A stretch of DNA of 28,440 bases, taken from positions 1-28,440 of the IMG/VR virus record IMGVR_UViG_3300043313_000540; one strand, 5' to 3'. This document shows, one piece after another, positions 25,973 through 28,440 of this stretch (within the stretch, counting starts at the first letter, position 1; every line of letters starts with the position of its first letter). This DNA comes from a virus. Below the pieces are notes generated by a model, which was not told where the DNA came from, did not search any database, and saw only the letters and a program-made list of their open reading frames with translations. Made by a program: the position numbers and the translations under genes.

Positions 25973-26415
25973 GCTTCATCGTCGTACGCCACAATATAGA
26001 AGTTGCGCATAGGCTCTTTGAGCTTGAGGGTGACAAGTGTCAGAACATCCATGGGCACAGTATGTGGGTAGAGATGAAGCTACACGGACATATCAACAAG
26101 CATGGGCTCCTAGAGGGACTTAACTTCGGAGATGTGAAGAAGGAATTCCGAGGATTCCTAGATAAGAACTACGACCACCACCTCCTACTCAACGAGAACG
26201 ATCCTTGGGCTCAAGACCTTGACCCTGAGCAGCGATACGATGGGTCGACAAAACCTATACTCCTACCTGGACTAATGGCTACACCAGGTGATCCATCTAC
26301 AGAGAACATTGCTAAGTGGATTGCTACTTGGGCTGTTGCAACATTCAAACTTAAGGTTGACGTAGCAGTTCAAGAGACACACGTTAACGGTGCAGGATTT
26401 TCGGAGAAGCCTTAA
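25969..26415 (+). CDS. queD: 6-carboxy-5,6,7,8-tetrahydropterin synthase QueD, 148 aa
   Basis: Makes 6-carboxytetrahydropterin from dihydroneopterin triphosphate, the step before QueE. ATG 25969 overlaps the previous stop. His14 (EVAHRLF), His28 and His30 (NIHGHSM) are the zinc ligands and Cys24 (DKCQNIHGH) the catalytic Cys. DKNYDHHLLLN near 67-77, PSTENIAKWI near 109 and the late Glu in QETHVNG complete the family marks. Length is slightly above E. coli QueD because of an insertion around residues 83-100. The gene is GC-richer than its neighbours. Confidence 0.95.
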   Translation: MSFIVVRHNIEVAHRLFELEGDKCQNIHGHSMWVEMKLHGHINKHGLLEGLNFGDVKKEFRGFLDKNYDHHLLLNENDPWAQDLDPEQRYDGSTKPILLPGLMATPGDPSTENIAKWIATWAVATFKLKVDVAVQETHVNGAGFSEKP

Positions 26416-26585
26416 TGGAAGCTAATCTTTACGTGCCCCCAACACAACCAATATTGACAATTCAATTTGACTCAGTAGCTGAAGCTAAAGAGCTATATGA
26501 CGAACTCCGTATGTGGAATACTGGTAGTAAAAGTGCCGTAATGCAACAGTTCTTTAAAGCTTTGGAAGGAATATTTACAAAATGA
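26415..26585 (+). CDS. Hypothetical small protein, 56 aa
   Basis: ATG 26415 overlaps the queD stop (TAATG). ILTIQFDSVAEAKELYDELR is a strand then a helix, and AVMQQFFKALEGIFTK is another helix. It overlaps the next gene by ATGA. Unknown; coupled to queD. Confidence 0.6.
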   Translation: MEANLYVPPTQPILTIQFDSVAEAKELYDELRMWNTGSKSAVMQQFFKALEGIFTK

Positions 26586-26764
26586 CGGCTATGACACCTA
26601 TCAAGAGGCTAGTTCGACGAGACAATAAAATCTTTATTGAAGACTATACTGGCAAGGAGAACTTGGTTGCTGAAAGCCCGACTAGAGCACAAGCATCTTG
26701 GGTTGTCTTTGGACTTGGTTCTCACCACGGAGTTTCAACAGCCGAATATGATGAGGATGAGTGA
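26582..26764 (+). CDS. Hypothetical small protein, 60 aa
   Basis: ATG 26582 overlaps the previous stop with GAAGGAA about 11 bases upstream. Begins TPIKRLVRRDNKIFIEDYTG, ends in an acidic AEYDEDE. Unknown. It overlaps the homing endonuclease start. Confidence 0.55.
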   Translation: MTAMTPIKRLVRRDNKIFIEDYTGKENLVAESPTRAQASWVVFGLGSHHGVSTAEYDEDE

Positions 26765-27212
26765 TACAATCGATGTCAGCTCATTTACCAAAACACCTAA
26801 GTTGATAGAGCCGGCTTACGCTGCAGGTATATTTGATGCCGATGGCTGTATAGGTATCTATGAAGCTATGAAGAACAATCAACACAGAAGATATATGCGT
26901 ATACAAGTTATGGTTGCAGGTATGCACGGAGGTATGCTTGGACAGTTCAAACTACGTTATGGTGGTTCTGTCTGTTATCAATCAGAATTGTGTAAGCAAT
27001 GGCGACAGGACTCTAAGGAAAAAGTTAGAATATTCCTAGAGGAAATACGACCTTTTAGTATCGTAAAAGCAAAACAAATAGATGTGGGATTACGTTTCTT
27101 AAGTATTCCAAGGTCCTCTCGCGAGCCTAATCATAGAATAGAACGTGAAGAACTACGAGCTCTCATAAAGGAGCTCAAGAAGGAGGTGGTGCCATATGAG
27201 TCTGAAGCCTGA
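26757..27212 (+). CDS. LAGLIDADG homing endonuclease, 151 aa
   Basis: ATG 26757 (MSDTIDVSSF) overlaps the previous stop; ATGs at 26748 and 26751 are equally possible. AAGIFDADG at residues 22-30 is the LAGLIDADG helix with its catalytic Asp, followed by a strand CIGIYEAMKN, basic strands (NQHRRYMRIQVMVAG) and the later KEKVRIFLEEIRPFSIVKAK, which fits the single-motif subclass that works as a homodimer. It stands free, not within an intein or visible intron. It lies directly upstream of queE, overlapping its ATG by 17 bases, and queE is disrupted close by. It probably cuts a related allele and spreads by repair. Confidence 0.85.
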   Translation: MSDTIDVSSFTKTPKLIEPAYAAGIFDADGCIGIYEAMKNNQHRRYMRIQVMVAGMHGGMLGQFKLRYGGSVCYQSELCKQWRQDSKEKVRIFLEEIRPFSIVKAKQIDVGLRFLSIPRSSREPNHRIEREELRALIKELKKEVVPYESEA

Positions 27213-27956
27213 TACTATAGACGTGTCTGAAATCTTCGGACCCACTTAGCTATCCAAGGTGAGGGTGCAGCAGCAGGAAGGCATTGCCTCTTTATTAGGA
27301 CGGCTAATTGCAACTTGGAATGCACTTGGTGTGACACTGCATACACGTGGGCCTTTACACCAGATAAAGCTGCACGAACTGAATCAGGTATCCAGTATAG
27401 TAAAGAAGAAAACATTCATCCCATGTCAGTCGGTGATGTCCTTGTTGATCTAGAGAAGCTATGGCCTATCTACGACAAGCCCACTATGATTGTCATCTCT
27501 GGTGGCGAACCGCTGATACAGGCTAAGAAGTTGGAACCACTAGTTCAGAAGCTTTGCAACTTGGAATGTGAAGTACACATTGAGACTGCTGGAACGCTAA
27601 AGCCTACAGAGTTCCTAGACCGATACGTTGCACAGTATAACGTATCACCTAAACTATCACACAGTGGCAACCGTACGAGTAAGAGGTATAGGCCTCAGGT
27701 GCTTCAGTGGTTTGCACAGTGGGAGAAGAGCTGGTTCAAGTTCGTCATTCGTAATCTTGGTGACTTTGTTGAGATTGACCAGATGGTAAGAGAATGTAGT
27801 ATCGACACTAGAAATGTTATGGTGATGCCAGAAGGTATAACTATTGACAAGAATATTGGTCATGCAAGACTAATCGCTGAAGCTGCTATCGAACGTGGCT
27901 ATGGCATTTCATTCCGTACACATATTCTACTTTGGAAAGATGTTCGAGGTAAATAA
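27196..27956 (+). CDS. queE: 7-carboxy-7-deazaguanine synthase QueE, apparently frameshifted
   Basis: Radical-SAM step from QueD product to 7-carboxy-7-deazaguanine. ATG 27196 has AGGAGG 9 bases upstream and reads MSLKPDTIDVSEIFGPT, then TAG 27247-27249. The rest continues in the -1 frame from 27246: LAIQGEGAAAGRHCLFIRTA, then NCNLECTWCDT (the CX3CX2C cluster site). ISGGEPL, VSPKLSHSGN, FKFVI and RTHILLWKDVRGK follow. Relative to the family's FGPT-I-QGEG there are five extra bases (27247-27251). No ATG or GTG rescues the -1 frame; TTG 27315 would lose the first cluster Cys. It may be a pseudogene, recoded, or a sequencing error. Confidence 0.85.
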
Positions 27957-28009
27957 ATTCGAGTATTTGATTACTCACTGTATCAAGACTCCACAGGGGT
28001 GTGAACAGG

Positions 28010-28366
28010 GTGTTTCGATCCAAAGAAGAGCTTGAGACATGGCTAGAGCAGACTGAACCTGATTGGTGGGCTGGTCTGCCTGTAGGTAAGAAGAATAAAT
28101 ACACATGCATCTTGTGCAACTATACAATAGTCACGCTCGATAAGGATCGTGGCGTTACACCAATGTATAAGACATGTGAAAAGTGTGGCCTAGAGATGCG
28201 TAGTCACTTCTACCGTGTGGACTCAGAATCGACTGCTACACATATTTGGTATAGGCCAGATGGTGAAGAACTGCAAAAGCTGCTACAAGATGAACGTTAC
28301 GCTGATCACTACCGTCGTGGTGGACTGCAACTTAGGGAGCTAGGATGTCACGTAAGACAGGCTTGA
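28010..28366 (+). CDS. Zinc-ribbon protein, 118 aa
   Basis: GTG 28010 has AGGGG 10 bases upstream; GTG 28001 would add three residues but sits on that site. A Trp-rich helix (EELETWLEQTEPDWWAGL) precedes a zinc ribbon: YTCILCNYTI, 22 residues, then KTCEKCGLEM. The C-terminal part is basic and helical. Possibly a DNA- or protein-binding factor; position after queE might mean a role in DNA modification, but only by neighbourhood. The upstream gap holds a CCACAGGGG arm of the hairpin family. Confidence 0.7.
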   Translation: MFRSKEELETWLEQTEPDWWAGLPVGKKNKYTCILCNYTIVTLDKDRGVTPMYKTCEKCGLEMRSHFYRVDSESTATHIWYRPDGEELQKLLQDERYADHYRRGGLQLRELGCHVRQA

Positions 28367-28440
28367 GTTCATTTCAGAAGTACAAGACTATTATAGTCGA
28401 CAGGAAAAAGAAGATCATTCCTAGAGACTTTGGCAATCCT
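28345..28440 (+). CDS. N-terminus of a truncated gene
   Basis: ATG 28345 has AGGGAG 6-7 bases upstream and overlaps the previous gene. It reads MSRKTGLSSFQKYKTIIVDR and stays open to the window end (32 codons). Basic N-terminus; too short to assign. Confidence 0.55.
   Translation, partial: MSRKTGLSSFQKYKTIIVDRKKKIIPRDFGNP

Noticed and set aside
27315-27956. queE starting at TTG 27315 as an intact gene
   Set aside because: This start removes the QGEG region and the first Cys of the CX3CX2C cluster, so the product could not be a working radical-SAM enzyme.

Overview
This window reads as part of a lytic-type bacteriophage genome infecting an actinomycete, most likely Streptomyces or a relative. 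Every convincing gene lies on the + strand. Genes are short and packed end to end with stop/start overlaps (ATGA, GTGA, TAATG) and strong AGGAGG-type ribosome binding sites. Most genes are small unknowns and many have Cys pairs. There is a tRNA cluster and a phage replication/recombination set. The host assignment rests on small proteins resembling DUF397 and on the GCKC-x-PC type protein, both typical of actinobacteria and their phages; it is an inference. No virion, lysis (endolysin) or integrase gene is visible.

Layout. 1-5880: small early-type genes, including an XRE-type HTH, a HTH peptide, a GntR-type winged helix, two related C-x2-C zinc-knuckle proteins and an acidic, abundant-looking protein (5300-5878). 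5880-7760: a tRNA region with Met, Gly(TCC), Pro(TGG) and Lys(TTT), plus three tRNA-like genes with abnormal anticodon arms. It is interleaved with perfect hairpins and small genes, among them a lipoprotein and two DUF397-like proteins. 7760-10100: tiny membrane peptides, an AT-hook/Cys protein, winged-helix and zinc-ribbon proteins. 10105-12924: SNF2-type helicase, small genes, and dCTP deaminase. 12890-14809: Cys-rich and C2H2 zinc-finger proteins. 14927-17154: small genes, including the clearest DUF397 member. 17163-17362: a branched structured RNA and tRNA-Gln(TTG). 17383-17948: two membrane proteins. 18012-24014: RecB/Cas4-like nuclease with probable Fe-S cluster, Sak4-like RecA-fold ATPase, SSB-like OB-fold protein, a candidate pseudoknot RNA, and a large primase-helicase. 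24165-27956: queC, queD and queE, which lead from a GTP-derived precursor to preQ0, with small genes and a LAGLIDADG homing endonuclease between them. The window ends in a zinc-ribbon gene and a truncated gene.

How the genes fit together. The primase-helicase, SNF2 helicase, nuclease, Sak4-like ATPase and SSB-like protein form a replication and recombination module. dCTP deaminase feeds the dUTP/dTTP pool. QueD, QueE and QueC would make preQ0; in phages this commonly serves 7-deazaguanine modification of DNA guanine against host nucleases. The transferase (DpdA) and folE are not in the window. The tRNAs mostly read A-ending codons (AAA, CAA, CCA, GGA), which the phage uses often and a high-GC host uses rarely.

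Most notable: queE is broken by a -1 frameshift just after its FGPT motif, caused by five extra bases that include an in-frame TAG, and a LAGLIDADG endonuclease gene lies directly upstream. Also notable are an apparent H-type pseudoknot between the SSB-like and primase genes, a multi-branched RNA before tRNA-Gln, a run of perfect hairpins among the tRNAs, tRNA-like genes with palindromic anticodon arms, and a dispersed family of intergenic hairpins sharing the arm CCACAGGGCTAT.
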